Assembly (NCBI GenBank): GCA_037074705.1
Contig: CM073591.1
Span: 97,330,532-97,394,531 of the forward strand
Direction: 5' to 3'
Source of the DNA: Zhengitettix transpicula
Taxonomy: Eukaryota > Arthropoda > Insecta > Orthoptera > Tetrigidae
Length of the DNA stretch: 64,000 bases
Shown here piece by piece: positions 47,301 through 60,159 of this stretch. Position 1 is the first letter of the stretch. Each line of letters opens with the position of its first letter. The notes beneath the pieces were generated by a model. It ran no database searches, was not told where the DNA came from, and saw only the letters and a program-made list of their open reading frames with translations. The position numbers and the translations under genes are program-made.

Positions 47301-48456
47301 AGGTTGCTGGTGTTAAAGGCATAGTTAAACCCTATCTAGATAATGATGGAGACAAACACATAAGTTTGGTTAGCGAACGTTGTACTGGCTGTCGTTGGAC
47401 AATTTATTGAGAGTTAGATCTGACTGATATTTCGGCAAGTTTTATTCCATTTTCCTTTCTGTAGACATTCATTATCTCTATTCGCCGAAGTATTGGAAAT
47501 CAACTGATGATCGACTGTGATGTGGTAGGAATTTAATCGCGTATGCTAACTGAAATGGAGTAGAAAGAGTAATACTATGGCCTTTTAATTAAAAGTCATT
47601 TAAATAATTTGTGATCTAAACACAAAAATGATGTAATTTGCAAAGTGAAAGATTTGGCGTGATACGAGAACTGTTACGATGTCTGGTATGTAAAAAGAAA
47701 CTGCAGTGTAAACTTTGTATAATATTCCTTATCGTCAGTACTGATTTACTACACGCTACGTGTAAAACTAGTAAATTCATTTCAATATTTTGTATTATTC
47801 TACAATTTTGTTATTTCATTGCGGGTTACTATTACTGTTAGAGGTCCGATAAGCGACCCTGAATGTTTCAAGAATCTTATTATAGCCGCAACATTCATGA
47901 ATTAAATTTAAATTGTAATAAATTTTCTGTATTTAAAATTGAAACTTTTCATTCATTAAATCCGTCTGTAGATCGCAGTTCCCTTTTAATGAATTGCTCA
48001 AACAAAATTTAAATTCTAAATGTTTTTTACCACATTAAGTAACGCGGGATTATCAAGATAAAATAATTTTAAATTAATTTAAAGATTCTTTCATTTTACT
48101 AATCAAAAATTCTTAAATTGTTCATTACAATATATTATTCTCGTACAGATTTTTCTTGGACTCGACTTTCAAAACCAGATCTTAGAGTATGCTGTACCAA
48201 TTATTCCTGACTCATTGATATATGATTGTTTTTCCTTTTGCTTATATACAAGAACATCTTCCAACAATCTTCTTTTTTGCAGTCTCTTTTTTTCTACATT
48301 TTATTTCCAATCCCCCCAATCAACCTTAGGCCTATGATTTTTAGTTTTAATGTGTAGTGACTGTACAAAATTACATTTTCCTCCATTTCATTTTGTGTCT
48401 ATTATTATATAATTAGTTTTTCTTTCCGCTTCCGACTTAACCTATATTTACGTCTT

Positions 48457-48600
48457 TTTTTGTGTGTGAGGACAGGCTATGTATAGGGTAATCCACATAG
48501 TGGCAACTCCCCTCTTATAGCTTAGGAATGGGATTTGAAAGGGGGGATGCGGAAGGGTGGAGGAAGGTAGCCAAGGATAACTAGGGCCCCCGGGCTATTA
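48457..48600 (-). mobile_element. Hairpin-headed retroposon, copy 8, 5' truncated
   Basis: The 3' part (GACAGGCTATGTATAGGG to GGGCCCCCGGGCTAT) is present and the copy stops there, giving about 140 bases. It belongs to the subfamily whose 3' end reads TAGTGGCAACTCCC. Confidence 0.8.
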
Positions 48601-49246
48601 CAATCCGCGAACCAAATTTGATACATTACATTATTCACCTGCATTTTTTCCATTTTTTCTTTCAACTTTGTAATATAACCGTTTACCTTGCTCACGGGAC
48701 TATATAATAATTTTATTTCGCATATCCCAAGTATTTTTCATCATTGAAATATCTCTTCCGTTAGAATTTTTAGGCAGGTTCTACTACTCCTGTATTTTGT
48801 CTTTAGTTTAGGTATCATTATTACTGTTGCTTGTTTTGCTAATTTTATATCCTTCCTGACATAATTCCCAATTTATTAATTTTTCTGCTTGAAAATACTG
48901 TGTAACCCCTTTTTGTCCTTCGTATCTTTGTTTACCGTGCTAACCCTATCCTCGAAATTATTACCCCATTTACATTCATTCTACACTCCGCCATTACTTA
49001 GACTTTTTCTTTTGACGCATTGCTCTGATATTATTTACCATTTTTTCAGGATACCAGTTTCTCATTTATATTGCATATAATCTGGTTTTTAGATGTTTTA
49101 AAAACGAAGCAGTGGTGCATGATATAACCATATCAGGTTATACGCTCCATTAAAATTTATTCAAACGAATGCCTTGACTTGAAATTCAACATTACTTCAC
49201 TAGTCGTTTCTTTCCTATATCAGCTCATATATATATATATATATTG

Positions 49247-50345
49247 TAATAATCAAAAGAAAGCCTCTAATTAATTTAAAGCATTAACCTCGCGTTAAAC
49301 GTCAAAATGTAATAATCAATTACTGGGCTTTATTTAAATGAATTAATCAACAAGAATTTAAAACATATAATTATTTATTTCCACCATGTAAAGTTAACTT
49401 ACAAACAATTACAATTTAAAAATATTAATTTCTCAGGGTCTTCACTGGGTTTGATAATGGACACAACAATTTGATTTAATAATCTTATTAACAAACAAAT
49501 CACATTTACCTAAACAATACGTCAATAGAAATAAACTAAAAATAAAATAAATTAACTTGACAATTAAAATAGAACGAAATTAAAAAGTAAAGAGATTAAC
49601 TCCGATTAACAATTTAAAATAGAACTAAATCTGACTTCTATCCTTTAATTACGTTTACATAAATCATTATTTTGTAATTTGTAACTCACATCTGTCCAGC
49701 TGGTTCCAGCATCCCTTTTAATTTCAGAGGTACACTATTGCAAAAAAAATTTAGACTGATTCTAATATTGGCTCACAGATTTTACACTCTTGAAGTCCAC
49801 CTTGATAGGCACCCAGGAACTCGGATGATCCTCCTTTTTGTCATCTACCTGGTGACCGCTTGCCTTATATGAATTCTGTGATTAATAGATTTGTTAGTCT
49901 TTTTACCTCTTGGGACTTAAAACTGCAACTTTACTATTCCTGGCTGGCTACAGACGTAAAAACTGCACTCCTTTCCTGGCTGCTGATAGACGTAAAAAAC
50001 GGCTAAATTAGCGATATTTACGATTTAAATGCTTCCGTGAAGGTTTTTACTTTGTCTTAAACTCACAACTTTGTTTTTAATAATACATTAAACGACGGCT
50101 AGTCTCTGCTCTAGTATCACTTGTTCCGTCCTCCGAAATGTCCCGTCACCAACTCTGTTAAATTCTAGTCACCAACTAACTATCGTAGTCTCGAGTTATA
50201 GCGTGCATACGCCATTGTAGACTTTCCAACAAAGTAACAGAGCCTGGCTACATTGTTGTTTTGGAAGATCCTGCCGCTATAATGGATTTCTCAAACAATT
50301 TAAATTTTATTGAAACCAATTAACGTTCTAATTAATTGCCCATAC
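49247..50345 (-). mobile_element. (TA)n-associated element, copy B
   Basis: On the minus strand it contains CCCAGTGAAGACCCTGAG, then GATTATTACATTTTGACG and a final GATTATTACA directly before the (TA)n tract at 49,227-49,246. Layout and blocks match copy A. On the plus strand it starts TGTAAT and ends ATACA, like an LTR boundary, but I see no internal genes. Confidence 0.42.
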
Positions 50346-50848
50346 AATATATCACTCCTGTTTTGGTAAAAGACATATCTAAAAATTTTATGCTATTCCT
50401 TGTCTCCTTTTCAACATTAAAATTTATTCTAGGCTGGACTTCATCCAACTGTCGAATAACTTCTCCGCTACGTCTCTCTTGACTATTGTGTCATATGACT
50501 ATTATTATGGATTAATTAATTTTTAGAGAAGTTAACTGTGTCGTAGATGGTAAGCTACCCAGAAGAGAACTGTATTACAATTTCCAATATGTAATCTATA
50601 TACATTATTTTCAACAACGTTTTTATTCTTTTTTCTTTTAGAGCCACACACAATCTATAGTTAATTACTAACCCTGCTATGTTCACAGATAGGGAACTGC
50701 CTGTCGCTGACTCAAAATTCTACTCATAATATTCTCCATTATATTTAAACTAGCCATTTTTCAGGCTTCTTTCGATTCCTTCTATGCACATTTGCCTACT
50801 CTTCATCACAGTATCAATCTTATATTTTTCGTTATGCCATATTTTGAA

Positions 50849-51001
50849 CCTTATATTTATTTCTAACGGAAGTCATGACATATCAAGAGTATTGACACTA
50901 AATATTATATAGAAAATTATCTAAACCTATTTAATTTCCATATAAGATTTAGTGTCAATACTCTTGAAATGTCATGACTTCCGTTAGAAATAAATATAAG
51001 G
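50849..51001. repeat. 58-bp inverted repeat, two mismatches
   Basis: The arms 50849-50906 and 50944-51001 are reverse complements with two mismatches and a 37-base spacer. Similarity extends a few bases outward with more mismatches. No transposase or clear target duplication is visible. Confidence 0.9.
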
Positions 51002-51654
51002 ATTAAAATACGTATATCGAAAAATCAACCAAAATTTATTTGATATCGCATCATGTTTCAACCTCTATTTTTGGTAATCTTTAAATTTTATACTTTATTG
51101 TTATAACATTAAACATGTAATAATGTAAGTTATAATTTCTTATATTTTAATTTTCCGTGAGTTCATACGCTTCGTACGAGGTCGATGCTTTTATGTATTT
51201 TTATCTAGAAGTGCCTTCTATATTTATTTAAGAGAGGAAATGGGGTCGTAAAAGTGATAAAACAAATTTAACATTTTTGCCGTTTATAATAGAATAGAAT
51301 TATACCACACAAATATTATTTCCATCTCGCACGAAGCTGCAAACTTCAAGTTCATTGTCAGTTTTCGGACGGGAAATATTTCAGTTTACGCACTGAGATA
51401 CTCCTCGTCCCAAAACACAAATATTATTTTTACACGTACATCCAGAATTATTTAATTTCTACATTTTTCTCAGTTGCCCTTGTATTGTTCGAAAAGCATC
51501 TGCAAAATCGGTTAACGTTCTCCATGTTCAGTTCAATTCACACTGTTTTATATAATGGCAACTGTCTTACAAATGTACAAATAAATTTTGACAACTTCAG
51601 CTCCAGAACATATATATATAGTATCAGATAACGTTGCAATTAAATTTGATATAT

Positions 51655-52190
51655 GTCCGTCGCTTTACTCCTAAGGCGAAAGAACAGTCAAAACAATAAA
51701 CAAATGCCAATTAAAGAGAATACAGTACAATCTGCTGTCAAGGTAATGACGTCAGTTATTTGGGATACGCGTGGAGTAAATTACATTGATTATCTTGGGA
51801 AACGCAAAAGGACCTACGGCGAGGATTACTCGAGCTTTCATCGTGTTTCATCACGATAATGCACCAGTTCACACATCATTATAGAGACGGAAAAAATCAA
51901 TGAGTTGAATTTAGAATTACGCACACTATTAGCTCACTTGCATTATTTTCTCTTTCCATCTTGAAAAAAATGTCTCGGTGGTAAAAAATTTGCCAACAAT
52001 TAAGAAGTGATGTCTGCAGTCGATAACTGTTTTAAGGAGCTTCATGGTTCTTTAAACGAGGTTTATAAGCTATTGAAAATCGCCGGGAAAGTGTATCGAA
52101 CTAAAAAGAGACTACGTTGAGAAATAGAGATATTTTTCCCAATATTTCATGTTTTATTTGTTAGGTCGGGTACTTCTGGAACCTTCACAA
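51655..52190 (+). pseudogene. mariner transposase fossil 2
   Basis: This is the C-terminal half of a different mariner. A frame with AVKVMTSVIWDTRGVNYIDY leads to FHHDNAPVHTS with the catalytic Asp at 51,855, then KINELNLELRTLLAH, KCLGGKKF, AAxxxFKELHGS-like remnants and a final LFVRSGTSG near 52,190. Stops and frameshifts are present. Wording at shared motifs differs from fossil 1, so these are separate lineages. Confidence 0.8.
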
Positions 52191-52789
52191 GTCATTAATT
52201 TGCACCTTTTTTCAGTTTATTCTTGTAAAACTTTGTCAGTGATCAAATCCCAGGACCTTTTCTATTGATTTTATACGGTAATATTGATGTAACTTTCTAT
52301 TGATAGTGTTTGTTACTTGCGTGATGTGTAATATCCAGATATTTGTTTATTTGTCGGAATGGTACCTAAACATGATTTTGGAGAAATACTGTGTTTAAGA
52401 TTTGGGTAAAATTTGTAGCTAGTCCCGCCAAATTAAAGAATCACTTTTGCCATACTTATCCTATTCGATGGTCAATGCCGCACTCCACATACCCAGTATC
52501 AAATGAAAATTTAAAACGGACGTTGTGGCATGAATCAAGTCCAATTTTCAGTGTGAAGTGCCATAAAACGTCAATGTTACCCCTGTCTGACTTTATTTTT
52601 TCGCGTCACTTAATCCTCATCTTACATGTGTATAAATATAATTACTTGCCAAAACCATTACCTCAGTCACCGCACTGTGCATTGTTCGAAAAAAATTACT
52701 TGTGGTTTACTCGAAGCATCAATGACAAGAACTCTTTTCAAATACCTTCCGCCAAGGAAGTTCTGTTTACCGAATAAGGAAAATCACAT

Positions 52790-53230
52790 TCCGCACTACT
52801 GATGCTAGGCATCGTATCTAAAATTTCTATCACCTCTGTAATAGTGGATCGTAGGAGGAGAGCCCTACATTCCTCTTTACAGGTGACTTGTGAAACTCTT
52901 TGTAATTTCAAGACTGCGTTCGTGAAGCCAGCGAGCGGAGATGGAATATTTCCTGACGCCTTGTTGGAAGGATTCTCGCTGCACTTATCCGCGCAGAAGT
53001 TAAAGCGAGCAAATTGCTTACTTTGCAATGAAGTCTGCGTACCTTGGAGGCAAATTAAAATACTGGCACTTAACAAATGAGAGCGGCAGTCTCACATTAA
53101 TGAGGACGACGATTGATGGCGAGAGCAAGGCGTGAGCGGCTTTCTCCTAATGGAATGAATAAGCAAGCGCGGCTGCGTTCGGCCATTGTAAGGGGAGACG
53201 CCGTCCTCATTGAAGCTCACGACTGCTTTA
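52790..53230. other. Unexplained GC-richer single-copy block
   Basis: About 440 bases are clearly richer in GC than the flanks and show no family match here. Open frames exist on both strands but none has a recognisable motif or consistent splice signals. It could be a regulatory element or an exon of an unseen gene. Confidence 0.3.
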
Positions 53231-54189
53231 AAGCTTGCTCTTAAATGATCAATTAATGCACAAAACAGCGATTTTAACGTGGCGTAGGAATTTAATATTG
53301 GCGAACACTCTGATATCAAATAATTTGTTTGCAGATGATGAAATTTACATTTCCAAGCAACTCAACTTCCAAGAAAGTATCTTCGTAACACATAAAATCC
53401 GAAATGACGATCAGTCAAAAAGTAGGAACCATCATTGATTGAATGTGTCTTAATTATATGTTATAAATACTAAACAGTACATTTTTACGTTTAAAGATCA
53501 AACGAAATTTTATTATTAGATTACATGAGAGACCGGGGACACTCGGGTTTTGTATTACATTAGACCGGGAAACGAATTATTCAACACTAATAGTTTTATA
53601 ATTTATCCCTACTCGCCTCGTAGCATCCCGTCTGACTCTGAACACGTGACCTTTAAGATCCCCGCATTTATTCCTCGGGCAGCTGGACTTCATCTCGAGT
53701 GGCTCGACGAATGTCACTCCAAAACTCCCGATTCAATAATAATCTCTGCCTTCTTGGACATATACAATAATTCAACATTTCGTATTGTAATCATTCGATA
53801 TCTCCTGCAGTATATATTCCAAGATATAATTGTTCTCTTAATTTAATCTATATATTTCTGGTTTCGTAAAAACTTTCGTATTTCTTATTGCAAACTTAAT
53901 ATCAGTGCAGTGACGTCACAGACCTTCACGTTTCGCACAAATCACATATTGTTTAATTAAAATTCGTTCTAGCTTCCTGTTACGCGCTTTTCACCCCTAC
54001 AGAATTTTTCTGGGTCTTGAAGAAATTGTACCAAGTTATGTTGAAATTGGTTTACGTTTAAATACATATACCGATAAGTCTTTGAATTTCCACGCTTTCT
54101 GTCTGGATGTTAGATTTATTTCAAGTACAAACTGATAGCAGTTACGCCGCGTTTATCCCATAAGTCGCCAGCGATGATTTCTTCGTATC

Positions 54190-54738
54190 AAATTTGGACA
54201 AGGAAGCCTGCGAGAGAATTCTCTCGCAGGTGAACCTTCCCAGAGAGCTCTGGCGGAGGCTACCTTTGGGAATACATTCACATCTCTCTGGTATTTTTGA
54301 ACCAAGGTTCCCACATGCCGAGGCACCTTGGCCTGTTTTGAGAGGTGTATGTTCCGGGGTCGCAGACCATGGGCATACGGTAAGAGTTATCCGCTATTCC
54401 TATTGGAACAGTCGGTCAGCTACCTCCTAAACTGGTCAAGGCACGGGGAAGGGAAAGCGGCGACCCCACTCCTAACCCCTCACCCGCCATCGGAAGGGCT
54501 TGGGACCAGTACCAAATGCCCGACCAACCTGATTAATGTTTTTATAGGGCTTTCCCTGCATCACTTTTAGGCGAATTGCCGGGTAGGATCCTTAAACCAT
54601 AGCCCGGGGGCCCTAGTTAACCCATGGCTACCTTCCTCTACCTTTCCGCATCCCCCCTTTCAGATCCTTTCCTATGCTATTAAAGGGGAGTTGCCACCAT
54701 GTGGATTACCCTCATGTAGCCTGTTACGCTAAAAAAAA
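54190..54738 (+). mobile_element. Hairpin-headed poly(A) retroposon, copy 9, full length
   Basis: It is bounded by an 11-bp duplication ttcttcgtatc (54179-54189 and 54739-54749). The 5' hairpin CCTGCGAGAG-aatt-CTCTCGCAGG is intact at about 54,208-54,231, and the tail is A8. Confidence 0.87.
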
Positions 54739-54749
54739 TTCTTCGTATC

Positions 54750-57360
54750 CAATGTTTACTTTAATATTTACCACTAAATATTTTTCCGGGAAATTTCTCC
54801 ATAGTATCAAAATTTCTCCTAATGAAAACGTTAAACCCAATACTGTGTCTCTAACAATATAACTTTCTTTTACTTTCACTCCCTAACGCTCCTCTTCACA
54901 ACTGTCAGCCACACTTCCTGTTTCTAACTCCGAGTTATTGCTTCGTATTAATAAACACTGCCTTTCTAACTGTTATTCATGTTCCTGACCATGAATTTTT
55001 CTAATCTATTCCCACTTAACAGGTCTTTAAGACATTCAATTATTTTTCTCATATTCACTATATAGGTGTCTCCCTCCGCGAAGATCACCCGTAAAAATAG
55101 TTGGAGGCTTCAAATAGTGTTACTAAATTAATTCGAGGTCATTCCTCTCAAATCAGAAAAATACTATTCGCTCTATATGTAGATGCAAAAATATCTGGTG
55201 TTAACGGTCTTCCTTTTACATTACCACTAATATTGCCCAAGTTAAAGCGATTTATTTATTTGTAGGTACTACACAGATGTTTGTCCAATTACGTAGTTAC
55301 TATGCTTTTTTAGACATGTTTACATACAATAAAATGCGCAATTGTTACATAGTATGTTTACACAATCTATATAATAATATATATTTATATGTATGTATGT
55401 ATTTGCGTTAATTTCTATACAAATTTTTACTCGTGGACAGAATGCGACAAAAATTGGTATACATATTCTGCCAAAATCGAGAACCGGTATCATAAAGGTA
55501 GAAAGAATTATAATTGAAAAATGTGATAATTTGGTGTTAAATTACTACGCGCCAAGAGACCATGACGTCACGCGAGAGAGAGAGAGAGACGTTACTATGT
55601 CATTTTCTCCGCTAGGTAATAATTATTCAGAATAAGCATTTCTAATTTCGTACTTGAGCTGCTTCCTAATTTGTCGGAACTGTCGATAGCCAGATGGAAT
55701 AGTTTTCTATATTTAGCCTTTTATAAAAAATAATGACCGTAGTAAACCAAACAGGGTACTAATTGTATAGATAATTTTTGCAATACAAAATATCGCTATA
55801 TATTAATTATTCGGTCAATGATAAAAGTAGTAGTAATAATTGATAATTCAAAGTGAAATAATTAAAATTAAACAAAAATACGTAACTTAACGGCTCGAAT
55901 GTAAAAATATACAATATATTATTTCAATATGGCATGAAAAATATACATCAACGTATGAGTCCTAATTATACTGTAAAATTTATTATAAGACATCTTTACC
56001 TCAAATAACAAACAGTATTTTTATCACTGAGTAAACTTGTTGGTAAACGATCTGGTTATTTTTTAATGATCACCGTCTGACAACTGGTTTCTTGAGTAAT
56101 ATCGCGAAACGTGTTTTACAAACAGTTCAGGGAACCTCCAAAAAAGTGAAAACGTCACGTAATCTTACCACATTGCTGACGATTGCAACGTTGAATCTTA
56201 ATAAGACGACTTTTAAAAAGAAATAATAATGTTATGAAATACGTTATCCGTTCGCTACTAACATATTGGTATGTAAATACGCGTAAATGAACTAATACGT
56301 ACTATGAGATAAACATTGTGTTACTTTTACGCTTAACATAGATTGGTAAGACTACCGTGAGACCTAGGCATACTTTTATATAACTGCAAATAAGTCAAGC
56401 GACCAATTTGAGGTTGTCAGTTGTAATTATTTACGCTGCATTTTCAATATTTATACCTACCAAAAGTTTCCCCTGTATTCACTAACAGTTCATTGATTCA
56501 AAATATACGGGATACGTAATAACTACTTGGGCCTCCGTCTTCTTAATACCAAAGTGAATCGCTAAAGGTTTCAAAATTAGATTTGCACTGTTTTATTGAA
56601 ATGGAATACTATCCTATTTATTAGTTTGCGTCTGTTGGTCTCCATTAAAAATTCTTGAAAATGCTTTGTCTTCGGGTGTCAATTATATTTTGGAGAGCAG
56701 AGTGATACTTTATCCCAGCAAACAGTTCGAAAGCTTTGGGAGATTTGCTTCAGTAATCTGTAAGGTGAGAGTTTCTGTTTAAATCAAAGAAGTCAGATTT
56801 TAGGCCATGATGAAGCCATCTTGATCCTTATAAATATATGTTAAAGTCGAGGTGTGTACTTAGATGGTGGTCTGGAGATGCAAGCCAAAGGATCTATATT
56901 ATATTATTGGGGATGAATCCCCACTAGTTGGTCAATTCAAATATTGATGTAATTATACTAGTGCATCATACTTATACGTAATTTTTCACTATATTAGAAG
57001 CAGATTCGCTTTTTTAAAAAAATAGTTTGAACAGCAATACGGTGAAACTTCTTTATAAATTTCTGAATAACTCGCATGTATGTAAATGGACAAGAATGCT
57101 GTCTTAATATTTGAGCAATTGTTAAAGGTTTTCTGTATAATTGCAGCTATTTATTATGAATCCACTTTTAAAACTTGGTGGTTTCCTAAGCTTGCTTAAT
57201 TCTCGAGTCAAGTTACTTTTTTTTGTGAATAATTAAGCAAAAATTTCTACAAGTGCACGAGTTTTTCAAATATTTATTTTTTCACATCTTTTTTAAGTAG
57301 TTTCATCGATCTACGTTTATTTTCTTTTGATTTTTCAGGTACCTTTTAAAATCTACCGAA
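54750..57360. other. Intergenic, nothing identified
   Basis: AT-rich sequence with a short (GA)n run at about 55,573-55,589. No coding or mobile element was recognised. Confidence 0.55.
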
Positions 57361-57372
57361 AAGCCGACATAT

Positions 57373-57924
57373 TTTTTTTTTTTTTTTTAGGGCAACAGGC
57401 TACATGAGGGTGATCCACATTGGGCAACTCCCCTTTAATAGCATAGAAAGGGATCAGAAAGGGGGGATGCTGAAGGGTAGAGGAAGGTAGCCAAGGGTTA
57501 ACTAGGGCCCCCGGGCTATGGTTTAAGGATCCTACCCGGCATTCGCCTAAAGGTAATGCAGGACAAACCCTATAAAAAACCTGCATTGGGTAGGTCGGGC
57601 ATTTGGTACTTATCCCACGCCCTTCCGATGACGGGAGAGGAGTTTGCTGTGGGGACGCAGCTTACCCCTCGCCATGCCTTGGCCTGTTTAGGAGGCAGCT
57701 GGCCGACTATTCCAATAGGAATAGGGGACAACTCTTGCCGTATGCCCAAGGTCTGCGACCCCGGAACATACACCTCTCAAAACAGACCGAGGTGCCTCGA
57801 CATGTGGGAACCTTAGTTCAAAAAAACCAGAGAGTTGTGAGGGCATCCCCAAAGGTAGCCCCCGCCAGAACTCTCTGGGAAGGTTCACCTGCGAGAGATC
57901 CTCTCGCAGGCTAACTTGACTATG
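57373..57924 (-). mobile_element. Hairpin-headed poly(A) retroposon, copy 10, full length
   Basis: The duplication aagccgacatat is found at 57361-57372 and 57925-57936, each followed by a T run. The 5' hairpin lies at 57,889-57,911. The second duplication directly abuts the tail of the next copy. Confidence 0.87.
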
Positions 57925-57936
57925 AAGCCGACATAT

Positions 57937-58080
57937 TTTTTTTTTAGGGCAACAGGCTACATGAGGGTGATCCACATTGGGCAACTCCCCTTTAATAGCA
58001 TAGGAAGGGATTGAAAGGGGGGATGCGGAAGGGTAGAGGAAGGTAGCCAAGGGTTAACTAGGGCCCCCGGGCTATGGTTT
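57937..58080 (-). mobile_element. Hairpin-headed retroposon, copy 11, 5' truncated
   Basis: The copy covers about 130 bases of the 3' end and breaks in GGGCTATGGTTT, close to where copy 8 also stops. It follows copy 10 in the same orientation. Confidence 0.82.
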
Positions 58081-58292
58081 ATTTTTTTTTTTTTATAGGG
58101 CAATAGGCTACATGAGGGTAATCCACTTAGGGCAACTCCCCTTTAATAGCATACGAAGGGATTTGAAAGGGGGGATGCGGAAGGGTAGAGGAAGGTAGCC
58201 AAGGGTTAACTAGGGCCCCCGGGCTATATTTTAAGGATCCTACCCGGCATTCGCCTAAAGGAATGCAGGGAAAACCTTAGAAAAACCTGCAT
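58081..58292 (-). mobile_element. Hairpin-headed retroposon, copy 12, 5' truncated
   Basis: It starts in a T13 run and runs to the AAAAACCTGCATG block. It is the third copy in a row in the same orientation. Confidence 0.82.
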
Positions 58293-58319
58293 GATTAATA
58301 CGACTTGTTATCCTGCAAT

Positions 58320-58864
58320 TATCTAAGTAAGCCTGCGAGAGGATTTCTCGCAGGTGAACCTTCCCAGAGAGCTCTGGCGAGGGCTACCTTTGGGGATACT
58401 TTCACATCTCTCTGGTTTTTTTTGAACTAAGGTTCCCACATGCCGAGGCATCTCGATCTGTTTTGAGAGGTGTATGTTCCGGGGTCGCAGACCTTGGGCA
58501 TACGGCAAGAGTTGTCCGCTATTCCTATTGGAATAGTCGGCCGGCTGCCTCCTAAACAGGCCAAGGCATGGGAGGGGTAAGCTGCGTCCCCACAGCAAAC
58601 TCCTCTCCCGTCATCGGAAGGGCGTGGGACAAGTACCCAATGCCCGACCTACTCGATGCAGGTTTTTCTAGGGTTTTCCCTGCATTTCTTTAGGCGAATG
58701 CCGGGTAGGATCCTTAAACCATAGCCCGGGGGCCCTAGTAACCCTTGGCTACCTTCCTCTACCCTTCCGCATCCCCCCTTTCTAATCCCTTCCTATGCTA
58801 TTAAAGGGGAGTTGCCCAATGTGGATCACCCTCATGTAGCCTGTTGCCCTAAAAAAAAAAAAAA
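58320..58864 (+). mobile_element. Hairpin-headed poly(A) retroposon, copy 13, full length
   Basis: The perfect 13-bp duplication gttatcctgcaat (58307-58319 and 58865-58877) frames the element. It has an intact 5' hairpin and an A14 tail. The long tail and low divergence suggest a young insertion. It is head to head with copies 10-12. Confidence 0.88.
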
Positions 58865-58877
58865 GTTATCCTGCAAT

Positions 58878-60159
58878 ATTTGAACAAACACCTGGATGTT
58901 TATCCGTCATATTTGAATACACATTGTTAAGTTAATATAATTAATATAACATAGACATTAGTCAAATTTATAGTATAATTTCAAATAAAACACAAAACGT
59001 TTCTTCACTATGATCTGGGATCTCTTCAATTGCACCTATATATATATATATATATATAATAAAAAGACAATAATTGACTAAATTTAGTACAACATAGTTA
59101 CTTACATAATTAACAAAATATGAATTGAACAAAAAAATTAGATTAATTCCAACTGATTTTAGAGCCGGAATGAGAGTTAGCAATTCTATTCAAACGCATC
59201 ACAAAGTTCATTGTTCTTACTGATTTTTTAAACAAAAAAAATAGAACTTTCAAAATATTACGTTTACTTAATTTTAAATCATAATAAAATTGAATCACAT
59301 GTATTATTTAAATTTTGAGTATCAATTTTTACATGTGTTTAGTTTCTACAAAAAAGACTGGTATACAATATGAATTATTGATACCATAGGGACCGCGTCG
59401 ATCTTCTGTAATTAATGTGTGTCTTAGAAGCTAATACCACTAACAATTTTTATTATAATTTAATGCGTTTTGCTACCATTTCTATACTATTTTTTTACAG
59501 TTATTTACTCGTCTACCAAGATTTTTCTTACCTACCATTACAAATCCCTCAAAATGAAAATTAAATTTATGAATGAACTTTAAAATTTACTATTTTAAAA
59601 TGGTGGAAGACAACTGTAGATAGTCTCAACGTTATTTAACACTTCAGAGAAAAATAAATTCTGTCGTTTGTCTGTAAAACATGTTTTTCTGTAAATACGA
59701 CCCAATCAGTTAAAATCACGATTTGGAAGGATCGCCATTTAGGTTCAATGGCTTGTTGATATTTCTGAAAACGATATCAAGTTTTCTCGAAATATGATAA
59801 CGGTACAAAGTTTTATCGGACAGTTTGTAGTGGAATAAAATGTAGGAATAAATAGTATATTTTTTATTTCACGATATTTCTGTAACGTGTCATGGCTTTA
59901 AGTAGTGGGTTATTTATTTTCTGTTTTCTTTGCCGAGGCATTGTAGGACGGTTAGCGCGCTGAGAACGTATGCGCAGTTGGCAATCAGAAACGAGAGAAA
60001 GCGGTCGTAATAAAAATAAGGCGACTTAGTGGGCTGAAAAAACGGGATTCAATTTTAACCCTTGCAAAGTCAAAGCAATATGCTTCTCAAGAAAATACAA
60101 GCAAATAAAGATACCTTTAAAAATATATGATAAAAATATTTAATATGTAAAACAATACA
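58878..60159. other. AT-rich spacer before the I-like LINE
   Basis: Contains the (TA)n tract at 59,036-59,058 and a slightly GC-richer patch at 59,930-60,030. Nothing else was recognised. Confidence 0.55.

Noticed and set aside
52391..52777. 128-codon plus-strand open frame
   Set aside because: Composition is like the AT-rich background, it has no motif, and it follows directly after a mariner fossil.
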